64,000 nt of DNA from Cardiocondyla obscurior (GCF_019399895.1 NC_091866.1:3455501-3519500), one strand, 5' to 3'; positions 48,375 to 61,600 are shown, numbered from the stretch's first letter. Program-made: numbers and translations. The notes: generated by a model not told the origin, from the sequence alone.

Positions 48375-51300
48375 TTCCGAACCCTCCGCGTTCCCATCCC
48401 CCAGATCGCCGATAATATCGATCCTTCGAAAGCACATTGCGTCTCACTCTAGCGAGATTTAGTGCGCTCCGCCCAGTGCACCTAACATATAGAGGGTCAT
48501 GGATGTATGCGCCTAAATTGGACCACCTAAGAAAAAGTGCTCGTTTCATGTAGGGGCCCTGTTTGAAAAGCGAAATACGTTGGGAAAGAAAAAAATAAAA
48601 AAGAGATCGCAGAATAGATAGAGGGAGCATCAAAAGCAAAGGCGGATTTGGTTTAAAATATTTTATCCCGAGTAATCGCGGAGAAAAGTATATGAGATGA
48701 GAGGAAATTGATATCGATAAAGTATCCTCGGGGACATTTGCACAACAATTAATTAATTCAAATTATTTTTCCCTCAGTCCCTGCGTATCTTAAAATATTC
48801 TTCTAGGTATTCAATTAATTACGTACATATCAGAGTAATTACTTTCAATTTTAATATCACACGTCTCGTTGGAGTTTTTTTTTTTTTTTTGTTTATTCGC
48901 GCAAGTGTAATTCTGCGAAGCAACCTCGCCTCCATTACGTTTATTAAATAATGTAACATTCTTGTGTAACGTCATAAATTTCTTGAAATTCGCCCTTAAA
49001 TAGCACTAAATGGTAACTGCCGGAGCGTGATAACGCTCTCAGTAAATTGACTTTAAATCATCGAAAGAAGCGCGCTTCATTAGCGGAAGAACCGGCAACG
49101 GCAGAAGAGAATTATCTCCGAGTGGGTTGAAGTCGTTTGCGTAGAACGATCGAGCTCGCGAATTCCTTGCCCTTAGACGCTTTGTACGAGTCCTTAGTAT
49201 GTAGCATTTATCCTAGTAGTTACAATCCACGGGGGCACCTCGTGTGAAGCGCATTTCGTCGAGCGTTACGTTTCACGGTAAAGTCATGAGAGCGCAATTT
49301 CTCACCGGAGCTCCTAAGTTTGTTGTTTAACACCGAGTACGAGATTTGGTATCGTATTTTTCTCTAAAGGTACCAACAACGCGGTGAACTTTTACGTTTA
49401 GAAAATATCACGCTGCTACAATCGTATCGTAAGAAAACAACGCAACGGTATCGGCGTTATAAAATTGTCCGATGTCTTTTGATCATTGCGTACGTTCGTG
49501 CGTCTCTCGCCAAGTGGCTAACCACTTTAGTGAAAATTGACTGGGAGAAAAAAAAAAAATTATCCCGGCGTTATTGCAAATGTAAATCTGCGCCCGGCCG
49601 CGTGCAAAGAACGGATACGTTTAATTTATTACACGACGAAGCGCTCACACACACGCGCGATATCTCGAACGCGACGTAAGACCCATCATTTTTAAGCCGC
49701 GTGTCAAAGACAATATAACCGGGCCCTTTAAAATGGAATTTTAAATGCCGCGCATATACATCCGCCGCGTTTAAATGGAATTTAAAAGGGATTTAAAAGC
49801 GTCATGTATTTATGGATCCGCTTCCACGTGCGCTCACGGGATCGCGCGTCGTTCCTACACGTCGTTGCAGCCACGCGCCACCGCCAGTGCATTATCATTG
49901 TCGGCTCCGTTGAGAATTGCATTTGTAAAATTTCCCGAACAACAGCAGAGTTCCTTCCTGCGGAAAGAATCGTTACGGAATAAATTCCGCATATTCATGA
50001 TTCATCGAAGCGCGAAGAATGCTCTCTCTCGACGAAGCTGCACGAGCGATGCACGACGTTGAAAGTACTCGCGATCGAGTTATTCCTTACGTTGAAAAAA
50101 AGAAATGTCGATTAATAATTCGCGAACGTTAACTGGAACTACGGAACGTATAATAATAAAAATCTTTTTTTCTTTCAAAATTATCTCATCCTTCTCTCTA
50201 ATATTATTTTTTTATTAAAAAAGAAAAGTACTTTAATTATATTCTTTAAAGATTATAATTTAACAGATTCAAAAGTAAATCTTTAAAATAATTTGTTTGC
50301 TTTAATTTTATGCGCCGTGGTGCACTCGGGAACACCGTAAATGGGATCGCGGATGGAAAAGCGGAAGAGAAGCATTGGCTCGTTTTTATTTCAGTTATGC
50401 AGATGCACCCGGCGGGCGAACGGTTCGGTAAACGAGGAAACTTTTTATTTCGCTCTAAACGACGATAGACGGTGTCGATCGCTCGGGATATTCGCGGCGT
50501 TATTTTCTCATCTCGCCGACAATGGCACCGCCCGTGCACGGAGCCGATTTTCGCGTCGAACGAGTCAACGATTCGTTTCCCTGAGGCGCGTGTGTCCACC
50601 TGCGATAACTGCATCGACGTGTCGAACTCAAAGAGGGCTTTTTCGTAGCGAAAGCGCGCGCCGCGGCTGAAAGTGTTATTGGAGAAGTTCGGAGAGTGCC
50701 ACGGCGACCGATTTCTTATCCGGCCGTGTGATATGAGGTCGTACGTTTTTCTCGAGAAAAAGAGCCGATTCTCCGTTTGGATATCGTCTTTCGGCGGCGC
50801 GCTTGTTCGACATTTTTAGCTCGAGTTTAGCTAGACGGCGCGAGTGCGACAAGTTTTCTGTTCGCGCGGTTGAAAATTACATGCCAAGTACCGTGGCCGG
50901 TATTAAGGGCACAGCGGGGCGTCGTACAGCGGGGTGTAATCGAAAAGCCGCCGACAGCTCGGAGCTGTTTTATATCGCGGTATTATCCGCGCTGCGGAGA
51001 CATAAAGGCTAGAATTGTAAATGGTGATTCTTGATTTCGTAGAAATCGGGCCTTCGGTGCCTTTTTAGATTTATTGCGTTATTGCGAGACGGAGACGCGA
51101 CGTGCGGAATGAAAAGTGTCTGCGGACGATCGCAGAAAGGGCAGGGCCGGGGACCGCGCGTTGCTTCCGGGCACGGCATTCGGTTAAACGCGCGTAACAC
51201 TTAATCAAAGCGCGCCAGGGCGCGTCCACCTCCTGCGGGATTGAGATACGCGACGATCAACTTCGGCTGTCCGCTTCTACTTTTCTGGGGGACGCGGGAC

Positions 51301-52242
51301 GAGAGGGCGGGGACGTCCTATACATCGCGGAGGGCCGGGAGGGCCTAGGACGCGAAGGAAACGGCGATGGGAGGAAGAGAGCGTAGCCGGCAGTGACGCA
51401 TAAATCTGCAGCGCGATGCGTTCGGTTACGCGCGCGCATTTAATTGCAGTGCAGCGCGGCTGGACCGCCTCGTTGCGCTCGCAGTCTCTCCGCGCGACGC
51501 AGATATTTTAGATAAAAAGCGGAGGGAGCCTGGCGCGGATCCGATCGAAACTAATAGCGCCCCCGTTTTACGACGGCGAGCCGCACCGTCGGAATCCTCC
51601 CCGGACGTTACAGTCCGGAGGCGTCGACGAGGGCAGACGAGGATTTCATAATTAGCGGCGATTTATCAGTGCCAACGTGTCGTTCGACCCTATCGCGCGG
51701 CGCATTTATTTTTAAGCCCGATACACCTCGTAGGATATCGCTCTTAAGAGCAAGGCGCGCGGCTTGTGATCTAATGCTTTTAAAAGACTTAAGGTTGCAG
51801 ATGTTTATAATAATTTGAAGAAGATTTTATTCTTTATCGGGATATGTATTACTTAAGAATATTTGGAATAATTGGACAGTGAAAATTAAAAGCATTTCAG
51901 TCGCATAATATCCTGGTAGATTCGAAAAATCTTTAATGTCACGTAAATTATAATGAGAATTTTACGGAAAGATAATTGAAGCTGTAATAATTTATGACAG
52001 CTGCACGGTGTTCGATCGGTCTAAATTTTTCGATTAAAAATGTAATATGAAAACGAACTCGGTTCTTTTGCTCGAACGGAAAACGATGTTGAGTCAAGCT
52101 TATACTAGTCTATTTTTTTATTTTTTCTTTTTATTTCCAAAAAATGACTTCGCGTTCTCGAGAAAACATGATTCTTGTCTATCTCGTTCGGGTTCAAGGA
52201 TAGATCGACCGTGAAGATTGTCGGTAGCGCAATTTGTTTCAG
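48375..52242. other. non-coding stretch, no gene recognised
   Basis: T16 lies at 48875-48890. CpG-mixed sequence at 49480-50060 includes an ATG-initiated 95-codon plus-strand frame (49775-50062) with no familiar motif. It is AT-rich at 50090-50300 and strongly CpG-rich at 50330-51780, with opposing frames on the two strands. It is AT-rich from 51780. Confidence 0.5.
49727..49788 (+). repeat. two direct copies of TTTAAAtGGAATTTaAAA
   Basis: TTTAAAATGGAATTTTAAA at 49727-49745 and TTTAAATGGAATTTAAAA at 49769-49786 differ by single-base indels. Because TTTAAA is self-complementary, the outer parts (CCCTTTAAA and TTTAAAAGGG) also pair as an imperfect inverted repeat with CGCG at the inner edges. 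Confidence 0.65.
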
Positions 52243-52316
52243 TGCCTAATACGAATGTTCCCTCTCGAGACGGCGAAGCTACCTGGAATAGCCGTTTAAT
52301 AGACAGGTGAATTTTG
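52243..52316 (+). other. possible internal exon, 74 nt, unidentified
   Basis: The segment follows AATTTGTTTCAG (AG at 52241-52242) and ends ACAG|GTGAAT at 52317. One frame is open throughout, needing one base from upstream; the residues start PNTNVPSRDGEA and end RLIDR. The other two frames have stops. The pyrimidine tract is short, the donor only fair, and the peptide unfamiliar. Confidence 0.12.
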
Positions 52317-55226
52317 TGCTCCGCAAACGCGATATTTATTTAACGAAATTTAGTATTATCGACGAGAGCATTAGAAAAATTAGATTTCTTTTAGTGGAAT
52401 TAAAAAAGCGGAGATTTACTAAAAAAGTTTTCTAGGTTATAACATTTTTTAATTAAATAATTTTTAATCGCAATAAAAAAACTACTTGATGATATCTGGG
52501 AGCTAGTAATTAAAAAAAACACACAGATTTATGAATTTTACGACAGACACGTGAGAAGAAACGAAAGTAAATCCGGAGTAGCGATTGTGCGGCGCGAGCA
52601 GAGTGAGAATTTAACCCCACACGACCTGTTCCGTCCCTTCGTAATTTCAGGGTAAGATATCCGTGCTCGTGTGAGGGCACTTTTATTACCGGCTTTGTCG
52701 AACCGCCCCCTTCATCTCTGTTTGAGTGCTTTTCGTTCGTTCTCAAGAAGCGCGTTACAAAATTATAATTAAATCAGTACACGTGAAAGCCTGCATCTAC
52801 TGCTTGTAATATTATACGGGCTTTATACGAACAGGTTACATTACCGAGCGTAGTGATTATTTGGCGAAAATTTTTAATCAACTCGCGCACGATATAGGGC
52901 CTATTTATATTCCTTTGTTATATGAAATTGCTACTAATATGATTGAATTTCAAGAAAATTATTTATTACGTCCGTCCTGTTAATATAATTGAATATATGT
53001 GTTATTATAATATTTATGTAATTAAGTATTTTACTTTTTGACAACACCGACGCATGAGAAACATTTCAAAATATAATAATAATCGAGGATTATTTTTTAA
53101 AAAATTCTACTTTCCATCTGCGTAAGAATATAACTCTTGCTCTTTTATGATCTTAAGTAGAGACTGGTTCATCCTTAAACATTATCGTAAACCTTCACGT
53201 AGAGCGAATAAAGCTCGAGAGGACAAGGTAATTAGGCAGAATTTATTTAGTGTGGCCGAGTGCACGCGGGATTTAAGATTATTGTTGGGATGCGCGACTG
53301 GGATGTAAAAAAAAAAAAATTGCTTTCGTGCGTTGCATAAAGGCGCGCGCAAAAAAAAAATTACCTTATCTCGGGGGCTGCGTTACAATCATGTACTCAT
53401 GGTTAATTAAGGGTACTGTGTAATCCTTACCTTTGGTAAGAATTCCGCAACACACAACACGCCATAAGTACCGCAAAATTACAAAAATATTCGCGAAAAG
53501 AAAATTGCACATGCTGTACTGTTGTTCTCTAGCGTGATATTGCACTAAATAGGTTCGGAAGTTATGAACTAACACTAAGCGATAAGCGTGAAAGGCACAC
53601 GAGCCTACGTAATGGGGTATGAAATATCGTTAAAAAAAAGAAAAAGCAAAAAAAATTTTTGCGCGAAACAAAATTATTAGACGCCGTAAGAATTATGAGG
53701 TAGCTCAGAGTAGAATGGATATGAATAATTGGATCCGTGCGTGTCGGGAATTCTCTCGTTAAAACGCTATATTTTTTTCCATCTTTAGATTCATATCTGC
53801 CAAATGTTACGACCGTACGTTTGCGTTTGGTAGATCGGTCCGCGTATATTTTCTCAATATCTGAACGGATGCAATAACTATTTCGAGGCAGAATATTTAA
53901 CCTATCTGTTTGCATACATTCCCAATGGTCGGGTGCGGTTCGCATGTTCGGCCACTCACCGAATTTTGTTTGAGTCTTTCGCGGAAACGGAAAACACACG
54001 GGCATATTAATTGATTCTCGGGGCACGCTCGAACCCGTATATAAATTAATAACGCAGAGCCGTCTGTTGTTTATTCGCGCCGCTTACAAATGACGCCAAT
54101 TAATGATTGACGCGACGAATACGCGCGTGAACTTTTACGTCATAGGAGATCCGATCGTCAAGCGTTACTTGTAACTGAACATTCGAGCACCGCTGCAACT
54201 AAATTGTGCTAATCAGAATCTAACTTTACGTCGCGTACTTTTGTAGATTTCACTGGTCCAATATTATTAATACAAGTCTATAATATCATAAAACGTGCAA
54301 AATAAATTTTATATCGGAAGCCTCATTTTCGAGCTAAACCGCGAAGCACAATTGTGCCGAATACAGGTCGTTTAAATTGTGACACATGTTGATTAACCGC
54401 TAAAAAGTCTAAGTTTAATAGAGACTCGTCGATTTTTTTTTCCCCCCATCGAGATTGATCGATAGAGAGGGCATTAAATGGTCAATTATAAAGAAAAAAA
54501 GTTCTCATCGAAACCTGCCATTCCTTTCCTGTCAAGACCCATTATCGAAAGTTCCGATTTATCGGCTGCAGAAAATAATTGATAAACTGCACCGCGTCTG
54601 CGATGAGGCGAGCAGAATCTCCGAGCAGTTAATCAATCACAATATTTCGACACTGCGAAAGCGCGGGGCTCCGTGCATCTACCCTGCCTTGATTTACATT
54701 TAGTCATTTTTTCTGTTGATGTATCTAGAACGGGGAATTTAATTAACTAGAAATTCTAATACGTGATCCATCTTTCTCATTTATGACTTCGACGATTTAT
54801 CTTTCTTTTAACGCTACGATCTTTATTCATATTTACACGTTACATCATTCCGTAAATCTTTCCCGGAATTATATGACGTAAAAAGACTCTAAAATAATAC
54901 ATATTTATTTCACAGTTGAATTTTTTAATATTATAATTTTACTTTAACTTTCGGACGGGCGGTACTTCTTAAACGTAAATCGCACATCTTTTCAAGACGA
55001 ACGTCGCCGAGGCGCGCATTGCAGGCTGGCTATTATTGAAAAATCCACCGATCATCGAATCAGCCGATTCGATTGAAGAAGGTATCGTCTACTTTCGTAA
55101 TAAATGAGCTTCGCGAGGGAGCAGCAGTGCTTTCAGGATAAACTCGTCAATTCGCGTTCCGTCGGACGATAAGCTTCTCCCGCGGGCACGAGTTTTATTA
55201 TCCGCTGGCACGAGCAGGCGCGAGTC

Positions 55227-55248
55227 GGGGAGATGGGGGGGGAGGGGG
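55227..55248 (+). other. G-quadruplex motif on the plus strand
   Basis: GGGG, G8 and GGGGG runs are separated by AGAT and A; the G8 run can provide two tetrad runs. The canonical pattern is met in 22 bases. Confidence 0.65.
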
Positions 55249-55358
55249 TTGCTTCATTAAATATCGATTCTCGGACACGAGCGAGCGGCCGCGTATCGTG
55301 CATACGCGCGTCAGGCTCGCGTCTTCCTTATCAGAATCGCGACGATAAAACGTACATT

Positions 55359-55372
55359 CGTACACGTGTACG
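55359..55372. repeat. 14-bp perfect palindrome CGTACACGTGTACG
   Basis: The sequence is its own reverse complement over 14 bases and is centred on CACGTG, the E-box bound by bHLH factors such as Myc/Max and Clock/Cycle. Function is unproven; CpG-rich flanks raise the chance rate. Confidence 0.75.
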
Positions 55373-57894
55373 TCTCGCCAGGCTGCATGAATTATGCGCG
55401 TAACGCGTGCCGCTGACGCCACACCTCTCGTACCCCGGTATATCCTATGTAGAGCATCGCTTTATCGTCGTGCAAAAATCATCCCTCCTTCCGCGTGTTT
55501 TTTCGACAACGGGCGCGCGGATACCGAGGAAGCTCGATTTTCAAAACGTATAAAATCACGGCTGAAAATTCGCGAGATCGCACGACAGTTTCTTTGTACG
55601 CGGCATAATACAAAGACGTCGCTGTTCCGGACCGCGCGCGACAAAGAAAAAGGATTATGCGCTGTCAGTCAAAAAGCGGTCCCCCCCTCTAGTGTGTGAT
55701 ATAAAAGAATTTTAATATTGATAAAAAAAGCAATCCTTTCGTTTCTCCTCTTTCCACCCTTTCTCCTGCCACCCCCTTTAATTTTTAAATTTCTGGAACG
55801 CGAGGAATAATACGAGTGACCTAATTTCGTCTATTTTTCATATGCAAATAATATTACCTTAGGAGATGTATATTCACGCGGTCGAACGATTATTCTTCGC
55901 AGGGGGTGGCTTTTATTTTTTTTTTCTCTCTCTTTCTCTCCCCTTTTTTTTATACGCGATCGCCCGACCTTTCACCCTTTATAATGTACGTGTTAGACGC
56001 ACGAGTTGCGTTTCGCGGAGCGCGTGCGGCAGCTCGTTCTGCTGGTCATAAATAATCTGGAAACATGAATATCGCAGGACTGGCCACCCCCGGCGGGATC
56101 ACTCCGTGCGTTTTCTCTCTCTCTTTCTTTCTTTTTTTTTTCTGCTCTGCTACTCCCGTGTGCGTGCATGTTTTCGCGGTAATTAGGAAATTTCTCTTCT
56201 CCTCGCCTTCTCCTGCGTCTGATTCTTTTTTAATTTGCACTCGGTTCGCACTCGCTCGCAAATTTCGTTTTAAATTTCTTTCTCGCATAACTATCCCCTT
56301 TTCTCTCTGCAGGGGGAGAAAAAAAAAGAAAGCGCAGACGGGATTGCTACAATTTCGTTTTTGTCTCCAAAGGATTAAGAGCAATTACCGTTCGGAAAAG
56401 AAAACAAAGTGCAATTTTATGCCTCGAATTGTCCGATTAATTAATCGAATTAGCGTACCGTTCTCACGATTAACCTCGCCTTACGAAGCCGCGGCTTTAA
56501 TGCGTACAACTCCACAACTCCGTTGCGCCATAACGATAACTAAACAAAAGTGTAATACCGAAATAATATGAGTATCTGCGGAACGATCGTACATTTACGC
56601 GGATCTCGGAGGAAGACGAAAAATTTAGCGGACGTAGCCGGCCCGTCCTAGGATACCCGATACTCCTACGAGGACGGGCAACGACGCGCGCAAATCCTTC
56701 CACGAAATTGTCGCTCCAGCATTTTCGCAGGATAGGAACAAAGGTATTCTTTAGCGAGAGGAAACGCACGGGGCCTCCGCGCGTATGCACACGCCGCCCA
56801 TGTGTGCGTGGAGAACGTCTGTGCGCAACGGCGAATAATCGTGCCGCAGATCGCCGGGCCCCCGGTGCCCGTGGCAGCCCGTCTTGTGTCGCGTGCGTGC
56901 ACGCGTGTGCGTGGCCCGGCCGCGGGATTCCTGTTCCACGGAGAAGTAGCTGCCTCCGCAGTTAAGATCTCATGGTATCAGGTTTCCCCGATTCGTATCG
57001 TCGACCAGTCTCCGGTCCCGTCTCGTTGTCATCCACGCCGCGATTGCACACGGGTTGTTAGAAAATATCTCACCACAATTCCCAACGGGCAATAACATAA
57101 AATATCATTACGGCCGAAATATCATTACGTGAAAATTATGACTGCGAGCCTCTGAGCCTCCAACGTTTGTAGAATTAGTTTCCAACATTTTTTTATATTT
57201 TTATATTTTTTTTTTTTTACAGTTCCATTAATAATGAAAGTGATAAGAGAAATAAAGAAATATGTAATGCGTTTAAAGATGTTAGTTTCGAGTTTTGCTA
57301 TCTTTGATTTCTTAATTGAGTCGCGAATACGTGCATATTGTTTGTTATTAATTATGCGTTTAAGGAGTCATATAATTAGACGCGGACTTTAACACTTTAA
57401 TTTTATTTTTGCGTGTCTGAATATACGTTTCAAATAAATATAATTTTAATTTAAATCAAGTATATGTATATTTAACTGTTTGTTTCTCGAGTTAGATCTG
57501 CGGTTGAAAGCTTCTATATTTAACACTAAAATTCGGCCGTTTATCCCGAAAATAAATAATGTCTCTAAAATTGAAATTACGGAATAAAAACACGGGTAAG
57601 TGACAGAAAATTAATAGTTTAAAAATGCATATGCCTCAAAGTATTGTTCATTTTAAAATTTGTGTCAACTCATATTTATTTCAAGTCTTTTAAATATTAT
57701 TTTATGAATTGCATAATCAATAATAACTCCGGTCGCATTTTAACGTATTAATATTTCTACGGTTCGCGACAGCAAGAGTTCGATATTTTCGAGAGAAAAT
57801 TGTACAATTAAATCTTTCGTATTCTCTTCCCTTTTAAAAAAGCCGTCGATAAAAAAAAAGAAATTAAGAGTATAGTTATATTCGTCGTGGCTTA

Positions 57895-57916
57895 AATAAA
57901 TTCTCAATAAATTCTC
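57895..57916. repeat. 11-bp tandem duplication AATAAATTCTC x2
   Basis: Two exact direct copies (57895-57905, 57906-57916) are followed by a partial AAATAAAT. This is a slippage-type duplication. Confidence 0.8.
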
Positions 57917-58449
57917 AAATAAATCGCGACTGACCAGAAAATATTTTGCGGTCGGGAGACATGTTTGCGGGAAAACGGTTTGCGGAGCGTCACGCCGAGA
58001 GCCGGGCTCTAATGACGTTTAATAAAGGGGAATAAAGCGACACCTCCGCTTACTCGTAGATCACCGCGACTGCATTGCGGCGTTAGGATTCCATGGCGCG
58101 GAAATTGTCGAAATTTATTAAAACTGCGCCCACCCGACCGCGCCGCCAACCGGATTTCACATGCAATCCGACTACGTGCTACGACGCGACACATTCCAAA
58201 ACACCTGTATAAAAATATGCGAAAATTTTCACGTGGAAATCCGATCGGGTCTCGTTAACAAGCGCCGGATGAAGTGATTACTTTTTATTGGCTCATTAAC
58301 GGTACGCGTGATTTAGAAACGCATCGCGCATATTAGTCGCTTAATCCGCAGCGCGAATTCGCGAAACGTTAAAATTAACATCTCCCCCGCTTCGGCCGAC
58401 AATTGAAAATGGAATTACAATCTTAGCGCCGTGCTAATGAATTTTGCAG

Positions 58450-58637
58450 AACTCAGGGACCGGTCTACGTAATGACGATGAGTTAGCCGGCGGTTTCGCG
58501 ACAGTTCTTTCCGTCACGCGGTTTCGTGAAATAGGTATATCTCGGGTACAGATAGCCGAGATGATCTATTACCGCGAAAATAGGTCAATTAGACAACCTA
58601 TCCTCCGGCCACGGCGCCCCCGTTCCCGAATTTCGAG
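58450..58637 (+). other. possible internal exon, 188 nt, unidentified
   Basis: The segment follows ATGAATTTTGCAG with a branch-point-like CTAAT about 15 bases upstream, and ends TTCGAG|GTAATT. It is open in one frame for all 62 codons, starting NSGTGLRNDDEL and ending in an Arg-rich tail; a stop overlaps the donor, so without splicing the frame ends at 58641. The composition is mixed and there is no recognisable domain. The pyrimidine tract is short and the C-terminal Arg richness is typical of CpG-rich non-coding frames. Confidence 0.13.
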
Positions 58638-61600
58638 GTAATTCTGTTTGCCCGCTTTAATTACAGGATCCAACCTTCTCACCGGCAACAAGATACGACG
58701 GAAGCGACACGTTTCGGGTGGATATTTCTCGCCTCGCTCATGACAAGTTATTTTTGTGACGATACGATTGATCTTGATTCCAGTTAACGCCGCGAAAATA
58801 TATCCGACTATATTTTATATTATATACTCGACTTTATTATATTTTCACGCGCCGCAAGTATTTTTATTTTATAAAAAAAAAAAAAATTAGATATTTTTAA
58901 TTTACATTAATTTCTTATTTTAAAAAAAAACTCGCAATAAATATGTTGTACGAAAATAAAATGAGGTGCAATAATTATTGTTTAATATACGCATTTTTGT
59001 TTGTAATACGGTACGTTGCTCGTGAGATATTTAATCTCCGTTTATCAAAGTGTAAATCACATGAAGTTAACTATATAATTAAGATACTTATTTTGCATAA
59101 TTTTCACATCCCTTGTAATTTTACATCGCACAGAGCCCGGGACTGAACTAAAATTTCATCGAAGTTGCAGACGCGTGGAATTTTCTTTGTAACGCGTATG
59201 AGGAAGTACTCTGATGGCTAAGTAATAGAGCGCCGGCGAGATGAAAATATCTTGCGCTGCGAGCGAGTACAATAGACGACCTGGCTCTGTGATAAAGTGA
59301 TCAAAGAAACAACAGATTATCGGCCAAGTCAGCTACGTTAACGCTCATAAACGTTGTGAACTTACTTAGCTTTACAATAGTGAGACTGAAACGCGAATCT
59401 GTGAGAGAAGAGCCAAAGGAACCGAAGCCGTCGCATATTTTATTCCCGACAGCTAACACGTAGCTTTTTAAGTCGCAAGAAACAGCGTTAAAGAAATGTG
59501 TAAAACGTCTTAAAATTATACGACGCCTTTTTTTAATTTATACTACGTAAAATTATCAGACGAATTAATTTTATTATCTCAAGAGTTCCAAACGTGTGGT
59601 TTACGAAAACCTAGTTTCGTCGTCGATTTCGGTATTCCATTTCGAAACAATTCTACAGCGAGCTCAAGCGGTATGTAAAATACTTATGTTGGTCCTTATT
59701 TATCATCAATTGCTACCGATGCCGCGGTCCAGCCTCTTAATCCGACAATTACAACGATTTTCCTAGCAGCGAGCAATTATTTCACTTCCACCGTTCATAT
59801 TAACCTGCATTGTGTATTCAGCACGACGGCATTACAAATGGTGGATGCAATCCGGCACCGAGTAATTGCATTTCATAACGACTTATGAGCTGGTTGATAC
59901 GAGGGTAATTAGAGTGCATACCGTTGATGCGGGAACAATAAGCTTCGCGAGCCGCGCTGACAGTGTAAACTGTTAAAGGGCGATCGTAACGTTTCGTATT
60001 TAATAATCTGCGCCCGTGAGTTATCACTCCGTATTTACTACATTGTAGAAACTATGACTGCTCTTAATTAAACGTTTACGACACGTTATTCCTGGGACGC
60101 GCGCTCTATCCGGAAAGTTCACCGTTCGCGGTAAATATTTCGCGAACCTATACGGATCCCGCGTCATGACCGATTGAATAAAATACAGTCGGGATGACAT
60201 TTTAATTTTGGCTCGACGTCGTCAATAACGGCACTCGCAAGGCAATAAAAATAACCCGTCGAAGGTGAGTAAAATAAAAAAAAAAAAAAAATAAAATGTC
60301 GAAAGATGTAGCGAAGTCCTCTTTGCCGAAAACTTTTAAACAGTGAAAAATTTTACGCCGTTGGAATATTCTGTGATACGCCAATTTACTTCGGAAAAAA
60401 CGAATATATACGGTTTTATAACGTCACCTTTGCGCGACGTTTTTAAAAATGTACTGGAACGACGTGAGTTCCGTCGTAAAACACCGCCGCGGTAAGCGAC
60501 GATCTCAAAACTACCGACCTAAATCTACATATTTGGAGAAAAGTGAAAAGCTTTATTCGGTCTTTTCTGAAAGCAGTGCTAAGAAAAAGCCCATTATCTT
60601 AAGAGGCAGTGTTGCATCAAAATATCCCTCTTTTTCATAATGAAATAATTGAATAAAAAAATAAAAGGACGCATCCAGCGTATTTCAATTATAATTCTAT
60701 TTTACGAGAGTCTCTTCTATTTTCTGCTTTATGACCGATCTAAACGGATGCGCTTTCGTAATAAAATCAAAACAAAACATGCACGGGAGGCACTGAGAAA
60801 ATGGGACATTTTTCGCGATGGAGTGGCGGCGCGGCGATGGCGAATGAACACGCGCGACGGCGGCTTGAAATACGCTGATTACTCGGAGCGTTCATAAAAG
60901 TCGCACATTAATTCCGTTCCCGGAGTCTTAGATCGGGCACAACGAGAGCAACCGGGAAGAAGGACGAGCGCGCCCGATACCACCAGGTTCGTTCTGGAAA
61001 AAAAAAAAGCGGACGTCGCGCAATAAAGGCGACCGCCCGCGCGATATTAAAAAGTTTAAAAGCGCGATCATAATGAAATTGTTGGCGCGCGGACCAAAAC
61101 AACTCGCCGCCGCCTCTTCTTCCGCCACCTCGCAATCGCGGAATATTTTATTCCGCCGCGGGAATGCGTGCCCGCGGAAGCTTAATCACGGGCTCACGTG
61201 CCCCGACCCTGTGGCACGTAAGAACGCGCGTCACGCGTTCCCGTTTCCCCGTATATCACCCGTGACGTATCGAGCAATATTTTCGCAGTTATGTTTTCGT
61301 AGTTTATTTCACGCGCGCACCGCCGCGCTTCTGACGAAAATTGCCGGTCTGCAAGTAACTAATGCGCGGCTGGTTAGGATGCGATAAGATACAAGGCATG
61401 CAATGTGGGAGAAACGCGGTAGGAAACGCGATCCGATTTACATTTGCTATCAGTACTCGGCGTAATTGGATCATGTGCGAAAATGTACCGTGCGTACATC
61501 TCGCACGTACTGAATAATTCGGCAATTGCGAGCGGCGCAAGGAGGGAAATACTTGGATAGCTTATAAATTTTCGATTTGTCTTTGAGAAATTAATGGCGG

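Larger units (their letters stand above)
52317..58449. other. non-coding stretch, no gene recognised
   Basis: It is AT-rich at 52320-53160, with A runs at 53308-53321 and 53351-53359. The minus-strand frame 53562-54005 is discussed under rejected items. The region 55200-55700 is CpG-rich, 55915-56330 is pyrimidine-rich with CT runs, 56580-57060 is CpG-rich with overlapping frames on the two strands, and 57160-57860 is AT-rich. Acceptor-like sites at 56311 and 57221 have long pyrimidine tracts but no good donor downstream. Confidence 0.5.

Noticed and set aside
48022..48639. 205- and 167-codon minus-strand frames in the same DNA
   Set aside because: They overlap each other and several plus-strand frames in CpG- and C-rich sequence, where stops are rare; there is no family resemblance.
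53425..53445. CTTACC TTT GGTAAG, a donor-like sequence on both strands
   Set aside because: It is a small palindrome; neither strand has a usable acceptor and open frame beside it.
53562..54005. Minus-strand frame of 147 codons from an ATG, with an internal donor-like CG|GTGAGT at 53959 and a TATA-like string near 54040
   Set aside because: The composition is Lys/Arg-rich early and Phe-rich late because of an A-rich tract; no domain is recognised, and a frame of this length is expected by chance in the window.
56311..56330. Strong acceptor-like sequence CCCCTTTTCTCTCTGCAG
   Set aside because: No donor consensus in the next several hundred bases; it lies in a general CT-rich tract that mimics pyrimidine tracts.
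59205..59280. TGGCTAAGTAATAGAGCGC, resembling a tRNA A box and D-arm
   Set aside because: There is no matching B box or T-arm downstream and no pairing acceptor stem.
60265..60270. AAG|GTGAGT donor consensus on the plus strand
   Set aside because: No acceptor with a pyrimidine tract lies within a plausible distance, and the frames upstream are interrupted by stops.
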